Program-made: the position numbers and the translations under genes
The notes under the pieces: generated by a model
The model's database searches: none
The model's input: the letters and a program-made list of their open reading frames with translations, nothing else
Told to the model about the DNA's origin: nothing
Origin: Acidobacteriota bacterium
GTDB taxonomy: Bacteria; Acidobacteriota; Terriglobia; Bryobacterales; UBA6623
DNA length: 64,000 bases
Reading direction: 5' to 3'
Assembly: GCA_016125275.1 (NCBI GenBank)
Contig: WGMB01000004.1
Coordinates: 248,001-312,000, forward strand
In this document: in pieces, positions 41,517-52,820 of the stretch
Layout of the letters: each line of letters starts with the position of its first letter
How positions within the stretch are numbered: position 1 is the first letter of the stretch

Positions 41517-42860
41517 ATGGCGAAACAACTTTTCGGCACTGACGGCATTCGCGGCAAAGCGGGCCAGTATCCGCTCGATCCTTCGACGGCGTACGCGGTC
41601 GGTTTGGCGTTGGCCCAGACGTTGGGCGGCGGCGCGGGCGGCCGGACCGTCATCGGCATGGACACGCGGGCGTCCGGCCCGGAGCTGGCCGAGCTGTTGG
41701 CCGCCGGGCTGGCGGCGGGCGGCCTGGAGACGGAGTTTGCGGGCGTGCTGCCGACGGCCGGCGTTTCCTACCTCACCGAGACGGGCGGCTACCGCGCCGG
41801 GGTGATGATCTCGGCGTCGCACAACCCCTTTGACGACAACGGGATCAAGGTGTTCGCGCCGACCGGCTTCAAGCTTGCCGACGCCGTCGAGCATGTGGTG
41901 GAAGAGGCGGTGTTTCGGCTGCTGGAGCAAGGCGTGGAGCCGCGCCGCGCCGCGCTGACCGTCGATGCCTCGCTGCGCGATCGCTATTTGGCGCACATTC
42001 TCTGGGCCGGACGCCCGGCGGCCGAGATCGCCAAGCGGCGGGTGGTGGTGGACTGCGCCAACGGCGCCGCCAGCCCGTTGGCCGCGGAGTTCTTCCGCGC
42101 GCTGGGAGCCGAGGCGGAGATCTTTGCGAACGAGCCGGATGGATTGAACATCAACCGGGACTGCGGGTCGCTCCACCTGGACAAGCTGCAGCGCAGGGTC
42201 GTCGAGACGGGGGCGGACTTGGGAGTGGCGTTCGACGGCGACGCCGACCGGGCGCTATTCGTGGCTGACGACGGTGAGATCGTGGACGGCGACGCAATCC
42301 TCCTGCTGGCCGGCGAGTATCTCGCCGGACGTGGGGAGCTGCCGCTGAGCCGCGTGGTGACGACGGTGATGGCCAACATGGGGCTGGAGAAGGCTCTGGC
42401 TGCCTCGGGCGTGTCGATGACGCGGACGGCGGTGGGCGACAAGTATGTACTGGAGGAGATGGTGTCAACCGGCGCGGGGCTGGGCGGCGAGCAGTCCGGG
42501 CATATCATCTTCAAGCAGTGGGCCAACACGGGCGATGGGTTGCTGACGGCCAAGATGATGTTGGAAGTCCTGTCGGAAGCGGGCGCTCCGCTGAGCGAGC
42601 TGCGCAAGCGGCTGCAGGTGTTTCCGCAGAAGCTGGTGAACGTGCGGGTGACGAGCCGGCCGAAGATCGAGGACGTGCCGGCGCTGGCCGCCGCCGCCGC
42701 CGATTGTGAGAACGCACTGGGGGATCGCGGCCGGCTCGTGCTGCGGTACTCGGGCACCGAGCCGCTGGCGCGCATCATGATCGAGGCCGAGACGATGGAA
42801 CTGGTGGAGACCCACTGCGAGGCCCTGCGGGAGGCGTTCGTGCGGGAGATTGGGGCGTAA
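41517..42860 (+). CDS. glmM: Phosphoglucosamine mutase
   Basis: A 447-residue enzyme converting glucosamine-6-phosphate to glucosamine-1-phosphate for UDP-GlcNAc and wall synthesis. Phosphoserine Ser101 lies in MISASHNPFDDNGIK; the metal loop is FDGDADRALF; the sugar loop is GEQSGHI; the phosphate site is RYSGTEPLARIMIE. The N-terminus KQLFGTDGIRG is typical. GlmM also binds and inhibits CdaA in Gram-positive bacteria. It closes the cdaA operon, followed by two hairpins. Confidence 0.97.
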   Translation: MAKQLFGTDGIRGKAGQYPLDPSTAYAVGLALAQTLGGGAGGRTVIGMDTRASGPELAELLAAGLAAGGLETEFAGVLPTAGVSYLTETGGYRAGVMISASHNPFDDNGIKVFAPTGFKLADAVEHVVEEAVFRLLEQGVEPRRAALTVDASLRDRYLAHILWAGRPAAEIAKRRVVVDCANGAASPLAAEFFRALGAEAEIFANEPDGLNINRDCGSLHLDKLQRRVVETGADLGVAFDGDADRALFVADDGEIVDGDAILLLAGEYLAGRGELPLSRVVTTVMANMGLEKALAASGVSMTRTAVGDKYVLEEMVSTGAGLGGEQSGHIIFKQWANTGDGLLTAKMMLEVLSEAGAPLSELRKRLQVFPQKLVNVRVTSRPKIEDVPALAAAAADCENALGDRGRLVLRYSGTEPLARIMIEAETMELVETHCEALREAFVREIGA

Positions 42861-42889
42861 CGGCCGTCGAGCTAGGCGCTGAACGTAAA

Positions 42890-42919
42890 GGGCCGGAGCG
42901 ATCTCTCGCTCCGGCCCCT
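42890..42919. terminator. Bidirectional hairpin after glmM
   Basis: A 12-bp perfect stem (GGGCCGGAGCGA, 42890-42901, with its complement 42906-42917) closes a 4-base TCTC loop and is followed by CTT. It lies 30 bases after the glmM stop and about 40 from the convergent ppdK stop. The stem is strong but the T-run is short. Confidence 0.65.
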
Positions 42920-42922
42920 TGA

Positions 42923-42942
42923 CCCCAGGCTTACGCCTGGGG
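42923..42942. terminator. Second hairpin between glmM and ppdK
   Basis: CCCCAGGC (42923-42930) and GCCTGGGG (42935-42942) form an 8-bp stem with a TTAC loop, 17 bases before the ppdK stop. Together with the first hairpin it makes a tandem pair that probably ends both convergent transcripts. Confidence 0.6.
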
Positions 42943-42958
42943 CTCTGTTCGGACTGAT

Positions 42959-45607
<2,649 letters not shown>

Positions 45608-45709
45608 CGTGAGCTGTTCTCCGTCCTTCCTGGGTTGTATTGGGATGTTCGGGGCGGCTGCGAGCTCGCGGCGACCCCACTAATCAGTGCAGATATAAAA
45701 CGCCTATTG

Positions 45710-45715
45710 TAGCGT
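45710..45715 (-). promoter_or_regulatory. Possible -10 box for ppdK
   Basis: Read on the minus strand this is TACAAT, about 100 bases upstream of the ppdK ATG in a locally AT-rich patch (45690-45715, also TTTTATA). No clear -35 is seen 17 bases away, so the assignment is weak. Confidence 0.3.
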
Positions 45716-45765
45716 GGGCGCACGACGGAAGCAGAGGGGGGCCGGATTGTCGCGGCGGAGGCTCC

Positions 45766-46380
45766 TCAAGAGGTCGGCAGAGCCAGCGGCAGGGCCATCG
45801 CGAACAGGGCGAACAGCGGCGCGCCGGGCCACAGTAGCCAACGCCAGGGTTCCAGGGGAGTATGAGAAAGGGGCCGGCCGCGCAGCACGACCGTGCGGGA
45901 GACGAAGTCGTGGAGGGCTTGCCGACGCCGGCTCAACACGATGGTCAGGAAGCTGATGGGGAACAGCCAGAGGAAGCCATTGATGGCGAACTTGAGCACC
46001 GTGCGCCCCAGTGCGCTGCCGAACGAGAGGCGGCTGTCGTGCGAGCCGGCGACATGGAGGCCGAGCCAACGCTTGCCGACAGCGGCCTGCCAGGGCGACG
46101 ACTCGAATACCGCCTGGTACAGCCAAGGGCCGTTGAGGAAGAAGGCGAGGTAGGTCAACGCCCGCATGCCGACCCCCATGTTGTTCCACAGCGACACCAC
46201 GTCGACGCCGACTTGGTCTCCGCCCGCCTGTCCGTCCCCTGCCGTGAATGCCAGAAAGACGAGGCGAATGATGAGACCTCCGAACAGGGTCGGTAGAAAG
46301 CTGATGGCGTAGTCGATGAGCGTCGCGACGATGCGGCGGCCGAGCCCGGCGAAGGGCGGAGGCGGGACTTCCGGTTCCAT
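45766..46380 (-). CDS. RDD-domain membrane protein
   Basis: A 204-residue protein with an RDD-like domain: GLGRRIVATLIDYAISFLPTLFGGLIIRLVF has the Arg and Asp of the RDD signature in the first helix, a second helix lies near 80-100, and GKRWLGLHVAGSHDSRLSFGSALGRTVLKF is the conserved central part. Four or five membrane helices are predicted. RDD proteins are poorly defined; some are Na+/H+ antiporters. It is divergent from the TylF-like gene. Confidence 0.8.
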   Translation of the reverse strand: MEPEVPPPPFAGLGRRIVATLIDYAISFLPTLFGGLIIRLVFLAFTAGDGQAGGDQVGVDVVSLWNNMGVGMRALTYLAFFLNGPWLYQAVFESSPWQAAVGKRWLGLHVAGSHDSRLSFGSALGRTVLKFAINGFLWLFPISFLTIVLSRRRQALHDFVSRTVVLRGRPLSHTPLEPWRWLLWPGAPLFALFAMALPLALPTS

Positions 46381-46459
46381 GGCCGAAAGTCTAGCCCAAG
46401 CGGCAACGGCGGAGGGTGCGTTGACACGGCCCGCCGTTCCGCCGGATCATCGGCCTCGG

Positions 46460-47335
46460 ATGGGGTCGAACCAGAGGCGGCGGACCTGGGCGGGGCGCGT
46501 GGCGGGACGTTTGATGTCAGGCATGCGGCGGCGCTTCCCCGCTGTGGACGATCGCCTGGAGGAGTGGTTTCGGACTTTGGGGTTTGGCGCGTTGCCGTCG
46601 CCGCCGGCGTACTTCGAGGACGGCTTGTGCTCGCTCCATGACCACGGATTCGTGGCGGACGAGCGCTTCGAGAAGGCCTACCTCCGGGGAATCCAGGCGA
46701 GCGGCGGGGTGGACCACCGGATTCGTTGGCGGGCGCACATCTTTCTGTGGGCGGCGCGGCAGGCGGCGGCGTTGCCCGGGGACTTCGTGGAGTGCGGGGT
46801 GAACACGGGCTTTCTGAGCTCGGCGATGTTGGCCGATCTGGAGTGGGGCCGACTCGACAAGACGCTGTACCTGCTCGATACGTTCGCCGGTCCCGTGCGG
46901 ACGCAGTACTCCGAGGAGGAGCTGCGCGAGGGGCGTTGGGACCTGGCCCGGGAAGCCGTGGAGAAGGGAGCGTACCAGACGAACCTGGAGGCGGTTCGGG
47001 CGAACTTTTCCGAATGGCCGCGGGTGGAGCTGATTCCGGGGATGGTCCCGGAGACGTTGCGGGGCGTCCCCGCGGAGCGGATCGCCTTCCTCCATTTGGA
47101 CATGAATTGCGCCGCGCCGGAGATCGCGGCGCTGGAGTATTTTTGGCCGCGGCTGGTCCCAGGCGGATTTGTGGTTTCCGATGACTTCGCGGCGCGGGGT
47201 TTCGACTCGCTGCGCCGAGGGTACGCCGAAGTCCTGCGGGAGCTGGGAGGGGAGATGGCTGCGTTGCCGACGGGGCAAGGGCTGCTGATCAAGCCCGCCC
47301 CGGCTGCTGAAGTTTCCGGAGCCGTCCGACAATAG
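46460..47335 (+). CDS. TylF/MycF-like SAM-dependent methyltransferase
   Basis: About 291 residues. The SAM-binding motif is GDFVECGVNTGFLSSAM, then LYLLDTFAGP (the LxDTFxG signature of TylF sugar O-methyltransferases), IAFLHLDMNCAAPEIAALEYFWPRLVPGGFVVSDDF, with Asp residues that bind the metal in MycF. The substrate could be a glycan sugar. Several in-frame starts exist (46316, 46379, 46460, 46514); I chose 46460 because earlier ones overlap the divergent RDD gene or leave no room for a promoter. The metallopeptidase starts 5 bases after its stop. Confidence 0.8.
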   Translation: MGSNQRRRTWAGRVAGRLMSGMRRRFPAVDDRLEEWFRTLGFGALPSPPAYFEDGLCSLHDHGFVADERFEKAYLRGIQASGGVDHRIRWRAHIFLWAARQAAALPGDFVECGVNTGFLSSAMLADLEWGRLDKTLYLLDTFAGPVRTQYSEEELREGRWDLAREAVEKGAYQTNLEAVRANFSEWPRVELIPGMVPETLRGVPAERIAFLHLDMNCAAPEIAALEYFWPRLVPGGFVVSDDFAARGFDSLRRGYAEVLRELGGEMAALPTGQGLLIKPAPAAEVSGAVRQ

Positions 47336-47339
47336 CTTT

Positions 47340-48359
47340 ATGCGGGCGTTTGCGTGCGAGCAGTGTGGACTATGGCTGGACTTCGACGCCTTCGGCTGCG
47401 TCCGCTGCGGGGCGGTCTACGGCTATCTGCCCTGGGAAGGGCGGTTCCAGCGCCTGGATGTGTTGGAGCAGTACAGGCGCTGCGGCAATGCCGATTCGGC
47501 GGCGTGCAACTGGATGCCCGAGGCGGAGTCGGACTTTGAGCTGTGCGTGGCGTGCCGTCTCAACCGTACGATTCCGAATCTGAACGCACCGCAGAATCTG
47601 GTGCGCTGGCGGCGCATCGAGGACGCCAAGCGGCGGATGGTCTACAGCCTGTTGCGGCTTGGGTTGAGCTTCGAGACGCGCCTACAGAACCCGGAGTCCG
47701 GGCTGGCGTTCGATTTCCTGTCCGAGGAGGGACTGCCGGAAGGCGTCAAGACCGGGCACCTGCGGGGGCTGATCACGTTGAACGTTGCGGAGGCCGACGA
47801 CGCCGCCCGGGAGCGGATGCGGACGGAGCTGCATGAGCCGTTCCGGACGCTGGTGGGGCACTTCCGCCATGAGGTTGGCCACTACTTTTGGGATAGGCTG
47901 ATTGCCGGGACGCCGCGGATCGAGCAGTTTCGGGCGAGTTTCGGCGACGAGCGAGAAGACTACGGAGGGGCACTCGATCGGCACTATCGCGAAGGCCCGC
48001 CGAGCGACTGGAGCGAGCGCTTCGTGAGCGCCTACGCCAGCGCGCACGCTTGGGAGGATTGGGCGGAGACCTGGGCGCACTACCTCCACATCGTGGACGC
48101 CTTGGAGACAGCCTACAGCTATCGGCTGGAGCCGCAGTCACGCGAAGCCGGGGCGGACCGGGCGGCAGCCGTCGACTTCGACCCCTATGTCGAGGACCGC
48201 TTCGACGACATGCTGCGGGCGATGACGCCGCTGGGGTTTGCGGTCAACAGTCTCAATCGCAGCCTGGGTCAGCCGGACCTGTATCCCTTTTGTCTGGCTC
48301 CGGCCGTACACGAGAAGCTGCGGTTCATCCACGGCGCCGTGCGGGCCGGCGCATCCTAG
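47340..48359 (+). CDS. Zinc-ribbon metallopeptidase (putative zinc-binding Peptidase_Mx type)
   Basis: A 339-residue protein. The N-terminal zinc ribbon has Cys6, Cys9, Cys20 and Cys23 (FACEQCGLW...GCVRCGA) with another CVAC pair near 76-79. The gluzincin motif is His177-Glu-Val-Gly-His181 in FRHEVGHYFWDR, and HAWEDWAETWAHYLHI downstream supplies the third ligand. The family is widespread in bacteria and its substrates are not known. It follows the methyltransferase by 5 bases, so the two are likely one transcript. Confidence 0.82.
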   Translation: MRAFACEQCGLWLDFDAFGCVRCGAVYGYLPWEGRFQRLDVLEQYRRCGNADSAACNWMPEAESDFELCVACRLNRTIPNLNAPQNLVRWRRIEDAKRRMVYSLLRLGLSFETRLQNPESGLAFDFLSEEGLPEGVKTGHLRGLITLNVAEADDAARERMRTELHEPFRTLVGHFRHEVGHYFWDRLIAGTPRIEQFRASFGDEREDYGGALDRHYREGPPSDWSERFVSAYASAHAWEDWAETWAHYLHIVDALETAYSYRLEPQSREAGADRAAAVDFDPYVEDRFDDMLRAMTPLGFAVNSLNRSLGQPDLYPFCLAPAVHEKLRFIHGAVRAGAS

Positions 48360-48368
48360 CGACGAGGC

Positions 48369-51068
48369 TCATTCGCTCCGCAGAGCTTGGAGCGGGTTGA
48401 CCGACGAGGCTTTGCGGGCCGGAAGCAAGCCGGCGGACAGGCCGACGACAGTGAGCAGGACCGCGGCCCCGGCGACGGTGATCGCGTCGAGGCTGCGTAC
48501 GCCGAAGAGTTGGCTTTCGAGGAAGCGCGCCAGGGCCCAGAATAGCGGCAGCGCAATGGCTACGCCGATCGTCGCCAGCGAAACGGCTTCGCGCACGATT
48601 AGTCCGCCGGCTTGCCAACGGGGCGCGCCGAGGGCGATCCGGATGCCCATCTCCTTGGTGCGGCGCTCGGCGGAGAAGGCCATCACGCCGTGGAGACCGA
48701 TCACGGCCAGCAGCGTCGCCACGAGGGCAAAGGCCACCGCCGATGTCGCCAACATCCGCTCGTTCATGAGCAAGCGGTCGAGCTGGTCGTCGACGGTCCG
48801 CATCCCGAGGATGGCCAGGGAGGGATCGATGTCAGCGACGGCGGACCGTATCGCTGGACCGGCCGTCTGCGAGGACCCCAACGTGCGTACATAGAATGCT
48901 CCTCCGTCGAGGCCGCTCTCCCAGGCCGGGAAGAAGGCCTGCGGTTCGGGGTCGCGCAATTCACGGTCTCGGAACGTGGCGGCCACTCCGACGATCTCGA
49001 TTTCGGGCCGCGTGTCGGGCGACCCGCCGATGCCGATGCGCACGCCGAGGGGGTCGGCGCCGCCTAGGTACTTGTCGGCGAATTCTTGGTTGACGATCGC
49101 CTTGCTGAGGCCCCAGCGGGAGTCATCGCGGGAATCGTGGTCGTCAAAATCACGGCCGAGGGTGATCGGAGCCCCGAGGGTTTGGAAGAAGCCGGGGCTG
49201 ACGGCGTTCAAGGGGATGCTGCTCTCGGTAACGACTTGCTGCGGGAGGCCGATGGTGAGCTGGACGTTCCAGGAGCCTCCGGTGAGCATCTGGCGCCTGG
49301 CGACTGCGGCGCCCTGGACCTCCGGCAGGGCTTCGAGCCGCGCGAGAATGCGCCGAATCAGCGGCTTGGATTCGTCATAGGAGTAACCCGCCCCCTGGGG
49401 CTCCACGCTGAACACGAGCAGATTGCTCGTAGGGAATCCAGGACCCTGGGTGCGGAGGGTTCCGAGGGTTTGCGCGAACAGCCCGGCGCTGATCAACAGA
49501 ATCAGAGCGAGAGCGAACTGCGCGACCACCAGGGTCTTGCGGAAGCCGAGGCCGCCGGCGACGGCGTTGGACTGCTCCTTGATGGCGGCGGCGGGACGAA
49601 CCGAGGCCGCGTAGATCGCGGGCGCCACGCCGGAAAGCAGTGTGGTCAAGGCGGAGACGCCGACTGCAAAGGCCAGAACCTCGAGATGGAGATCCGCGCC
49701 GAGTGCGTTCTCTGAGGGGCCCAGTGTGGGCAGGAAGGCCAGCACGGCGCGCATCAGAGCGGGAGCCAGGAGCAGCCCCGCGGCGCATCCCAATAACGCC
49801 AGGAGGCCGCTCTCGATGAGCTGTTCGGAGATGATGCGCCGCCGAGAGGCGCCCAGCACGGCCCGAAGCGCCGTGGCGCGACGCCGTGCAAGCGCTTTTG
49901 CCAGCGAAAGGTTGGCGACATTGAGGCAAGCCAGCAAGAGGATCAGGCCCGTTGCCGCCAACAGGATCAGCATCGGCTGCTCGATCCGGGCGCGCAGCAG
50001 CGACACGCCCCGTCCGGCGGGCAAGACATCGAGCGTTGAGGCTTTGAAATCCCGCATCTGTTGCGGGGTGACCGCCGGCCACCCCTCCCGCTTGGGATCG
50101 GCCTCGAGGTAGGCCTGGAACCAAGGCTCGAGCCGGGTTTGGGCTTGTTCGCGGCTGACGCCGTCCGCGAGCCGGCCGAAGATGTGGAGCCAGCGCTCGC
50201 GGGCGTTGAAGAAGTCGCGATTGTTGACGTCCGCTTGCGCGCTCATCGCGGCGGGGACCCACACGGCGGGGACTCCGCTCCAATCGAGCCCCTGAAAGCC
50301 CTTGGGGCCCACGCCGATCACCGTGAACGGATAGGTGTTGATCTTGATCGTTTTGCCGACGACCCTCGGATCGCCTCCAAAGCGGCTCTGCCAGTATGCG
50401 TTCGAGAGGACGGCGAAGGGGTGCCCGCCGCGATTCACGTCGTCCGAATCGTCCAGGAGGCGTCCGACGGCCGGCTGGACCCCGAGCGTCGAGAAATAGG
50501 CGCCGGTGACGATCTCGACGATTACGGGCTCGGCGCCGCCCGATTCCGAGGATAGGACGGCTCCGACCGGCGCTCGCGCAAAAACATCCTCAAAGACGCC
50601 GTCCGTCTCGCGGAGCTCGCGATAGAGCTCGTAGGACATTAGCGAGCCCCAGCCGCGTCCGGGTCCGATGTACAGGCCGTTCCAGTCGAGTTGGACGAGT
50701 CGGCCGGGCTCGGCGATGGGAAGCTCCTGCCAGATGGCCTGATCCGCCAGAGAGAAGATGGCCGTTGTCGCTCCGATGCCGAGCGCCAGCGAGAGGATGA
50801 TGATCGCGGTGGTGGCGGGCGAGGTCCGCAACTGCCGTACGGCTTGGCGGCCGCCGCGCAGAAACGAATCCAGCCACATCCAGCGGCTGGACTCGTAGAA
50901 GCGCTCGCGATGACTGGTGACGTTGCCGAAGGCGCGCCGCGCGGCGGCCAGAGCGGCTGCCGAAGACATGCCTTCCTCCGCGATGAGGCGGTCGGCTTCG
51001 ATCTGAATGTGGGACTGGATCTCTTCGCTGAAATCCTCGTCCCGACGGCGCTGCGGTTTGCCGAACAT
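48369..51068 (-). CDS. MacB-like ABC permease of the acidobacterial (ADOP) type
   Basis: An 899-residue membrane protein with two FtsX-like permease units. A short cytoplasmic N-terminus (FSEEIQSHIQIEADRLIAEEGMSSAAALAAARRAFGN) is the permease-prefix region of this family. A helix near 85-105, a MacB periplasmic domain (about 120-360), three helices (near 370-460), a second periplasmic domain and three C-terminal helices follow. No ATPase gene is adjacent. Such permeases occur in many copies in Acidobacteria, usually beside a PadR gene, as here (4 bases apart). Confidence 0.92.
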   Translation of the reverse strand: MFGKPQRRRDEDFSEEIQSHIQIEADRLIAEEGMSSAAALAAARRAFGNVTSHRERFYESSRWMWLDSFLRGGRQAVRQLRTSPATTAIIILSLALGIGATTAIFSLADQAIWQELPIAEPGRLVQLDWNGLYIGPGRGWGSLMSYELYRELRETDGVFEDVFARAPVGAVLSSESGGAEPVIVEIVTGAYFSTLGVQPAVGRLLDDSDDVNRGGHPFAVLSNAYWQSRFGGDPRVVGKTIKINTYPFTVIGVGPKGFQGLDWSGVPAVWVPAAMSAQADVNNRDFFNARERWLHIFGRLADGVSREQAQTRLEPWFQAYLEADPKREGWPAVTPQQMRDFKASTLDVLPAGRGVSLLRARIEQPMLILLAATGLILLLACLNVANLSLAKALARRRATALRAVLGASRRRIISEQLIESGLLALLGCAAGLLLAPALMRAVLAFLPTLGPSENALGADLHLEVLAFAVGVSALTTLLSGVAPAIYAASVRPAAAIKEQSNAVAGGLGFRKTLVVAQFALALILLISAGLFAQTLGTLRTQGPGFPTSNLLVFSVEPQGAGYSYDESKPLIRRILARLEALPEVQGAAVARRQMLTGGSWNVQLTIGLPQQVVTESSIPLNAVSPGFFQTLGAPITLGRDFDDHDSRDDSRWGLSKAIVNQEFADKYLGGADPLGVRIGIGGSPDTRPEIEIVGVAATFRDRELRDPEPQAFFPAWESGLDGGAFYVRTLGSSQTAGPAIRSAVADIDPSLAILGMRTVDDQLDRLLMNERMLATSAVAFALVATLLAVIGLHGVMAFSAERRTKEMGIRIALGAPRWQAGGLIVREAVSLATIGVAIALPLFWALARFLESQLFGVRSLDAITVAGAAVLLTVVGLSAGLLPARKASSVNPLQALRSE

Positions 51069-51071
51069 GAG

Positions 51072-51431
51072 CTAACCCTCCGACTTTTCGGGGCCGAGAA
51101 TGAGGCCGACGGCTTCGACGAGCCGCCGCCATTGGTTGGTCTCCCGCACCAGATGCTCGCGTCCCAAGGCGGTCAGCTCGTAGAAGCGGGCCTTGCGGTT
51201 GTTTTCGCTGACGCCCCATTCGGCCTGGATCCAGCGCTTGGCTTCGAGGCGCTGCAGGGCGGGATAGAGCGAACCGTGATCGACGAGGAGAGCATCGTCG
51301 GAGGTCTGCTGGATCGTTCGGGCGATGCCCTGACCGTGTTGCTTGCCGAAGATGAGCGTGCGCAGGATCAACAGGTCGAGCGTGCCTTGGAGGAGCGCGA
51401 TCCGCTCGGACGAGCTGTCTTGGGTTGACAT
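51072..51431 (-). CDS. PadR-family transcriptional regulator
   Basis: A 119-residue winged-helix repressor: [60 protein letters not shown] is a full PadR domain, and a C-terminal helix ([26 protein letters not shown]) serves dimerisation. It lies directly before the permease and presumably controls it and itself. Its start codon is inside the left arm of a 21-bp inverted repeat. Confidence 0.93.
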   Translation of the reverse strand: MSTQDSSSERIALLQGTLDLLILRTLIFGKQHGQGIARTIQQTSDDALLVDHGSLYPALQRLEAKRWIQAEWGVSENNRKARFYELTALGREHLVRETNQWRRLVEAVGLILGPEKSEG

Positions 51432-51476
51432 TCTACCCGAAGCATCGCGCCTCTTGGGTAGAATGTCAACCCAAGA
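51418..51476. repeat. Perfect 21-bp inverted repeat at the padR start
   Basis: The left arm (51418-51438) and right arm (51456-51476) are exact reverse complements with a 17-base spacer. Each arm carries TTGACATTCTA in one sense. The left arm contains the padR ATG; the right arm contains the cupin stop codon. PadR proteins bind ATGT/ACAT-type palindromes, so this is a good candidate operator; it could also end the cupin transcript as a hairpin. Confidence 0.7.
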
Positions 51477-51801
51477 TTTCAGGGCCGCCGGGATCGTCGA
51501 CTAGAACGAGCCGGACGCGGTCAGTGACGGCCCTGGGTCGGTGGCGGTGGGCGGGACCGGGTGGGATGAGCAAGGCGTCGCCGGGCTCGTACCGGAGGGT
51601 TCGGTCTTGGAACTCGATCTCGAGAGAGCCTTCGATCACGGCTCCGGCGTGGCCGACCTCGCACCACTCCGGATGGGAGGCCGTGGAGAGGATCTCGAGC
51701 AGACGCAGGCTCGTCGAGCCGTGAATTTCTCTCTTGGAGCGGAAGCCGCCGGACTCCTGCCAGCCATCGGAGTCAGAGAAGCGAATGCGGTAAGGCCCCA
51801 T
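51466..51801 (-). CDS. Small cupin-fold protein
   Basis: A 111-residue single-domain cupin. The conserved core reads [45 protein letters not shown], with His residues in the expected metal-binding places (GHAG and AHRHR). Its ligand is unknown. The stop codon lies in the right arm of the padR inverted repeat, 34 bases before the padR start, so the cupin, padR and permease genes may share a transcript. Confidence 0.75.
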   Translation of the reverse strand: MGPYRIRFSDSDGWQESGGFRSKREIHGSTSLRLLEILSTASHPEWCEVGHAGAVIEGSLEIEFQDRTLRYEPGDALLIPPGPAHRHRPRAVTDRVRLVLVDDPGGPEILG

Positions 51802-51870
51802 GCCTTTAGGGTAGGGCCGCCGCGGCGGGACCGGCTGAGGGCGACCAGCCGATCCCGCCGCACCGGAGTC

Positions 51871-52731
51871 TCAGCGGTGGCCGCGACGTCCGCCCCCGCC
51901 GACCACAACCACGGAACGTCCGTAGAAGGGCCCTCCAAAGCCGCCGAAGCCCCCGTAGCCGAAGCCGCCGTAGCCGAATCCGCGGCCCCAGTACGAACCC
52001 CAATATGGGCCCCAAGCCGGGCTCCAGTAGCCGCCCCAATAGGGGCCGAAGCCCTGGTAGGGAACCGACGGCCGGAGCATCTTGTTGCGACGCTTGGACC
52101 AGGCGTCAAAGTCGGACTTGGGCTCGGCCTTGGCCGTGCGGACCGCGGTCTCGTCGCGGAAGCTGCGGACCGAGAGGCTGTGGCCGCTCTTGACCTTCTC
52201 CAGCCCGCGATCGCTGAAGACCTCCACAGCGCCGTCGCGGACCGTGACCTCGATCTCGTCGCCCGAACGCGCTTCCACGCTGAAAACGCTGGGCTTGACG
52301 GGCTCGATGGAGGCGACCGCCGTCTTGATGTCGACGTCAGCCTGGCCGGTGCGGAGTTGGCTGTAATGCAGCAGCCCGCGGACCAACTCGAGGCGGTAAG
52401 CGCGATTGCCGAGGCCTTCGATTTCGACCTCGGAGTCGTCTCCCAGGCGAACCAAGTTGGCTCGCGCGAGCTGGATTTCGGCTCGTGACCGCGATCCGGT
52501 GATTACGCGGTCTCCCGGAAAGATCTCGTCCCCCGCGCGCGCCGCGACGCGGTCGCCGTTCTCGTGCAGGATGGTTACGTCGCCGTCGGCGACATTGAGT
52601 TGGGCCGCGCCGAAGCCGCCGCCGCGTCCCTGTCGGCGCGGATCATCGCCACGCCTCTGTGCGGCGGCCGAGGTGGCCAGCGCCAAGGCCGCCACAATGA
52701 GTGCAATTGCCAGTCTGTTCTTCTCTCGCAT
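51871..52731 (-). CDS. Exported FecR-domain protein with a Gly/Tyr/Trp-rich tail
   Basis: A 286-residue protein with a Sec signal peptide (about 1-24, ending ATSAAA). The FecR-like beta domain spans about 45-165 (GDVTILHENGDRVAARAGDEIFPGDRVITGSRSRAEIQLARANLVRLGDDSEVEI). The last 70 residues are rich in Gly, Tyr, Trp and Phe (GPYWGGYWSPAWGPYWGSYW), a sticky low-complexity tail. No sigma factor or TonB gene is adjacent, so classic iron signalling is unlikely; a structural envelope role is possible. Confidence 0.78.
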   Translation of the reverse strand: MREKNRLAIALIVAALALATSAAAQRRGDDPRRQGRGGGFGAAQLNVADGDVTILHENGDRVAARAGDEIFPGDRVITGSRSRAEIQLARANLVRLGDDSEVEIEGLGNRAYRLELVRGLLHYSQLRTGQADVDIKTAVASIEPVKPSVFSVEARSGDEIEVTVRDGAVEVFSDRGLEKVKSGHSLSVRSFRDETAVRTAKAEPKSDFDAWSKRRNKMLRPSVPYQGFGPYWGGYWSPAWGPYWGSYWGRGFGYGGFGYGGFGGFGGPFYGRSVVVVGGGGRRGHR

Positions 52732-52820
52732 GATGTCCCCTGCTCATCTGCTCCTCCCCGGCAGCCATCGCTGCAACTTGGTCACCACTAAGAACCCGTT
52801 GATTTCAAAAAAGTTGCTGA

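Noticed and set aside
51456-51476. TTGACA in the padR inverted repeat as a -35 box
   Set aside because: No -10 box lies 16-18 bases downstream on the padR strand; the hexamer is better explained as part of the palindrome.
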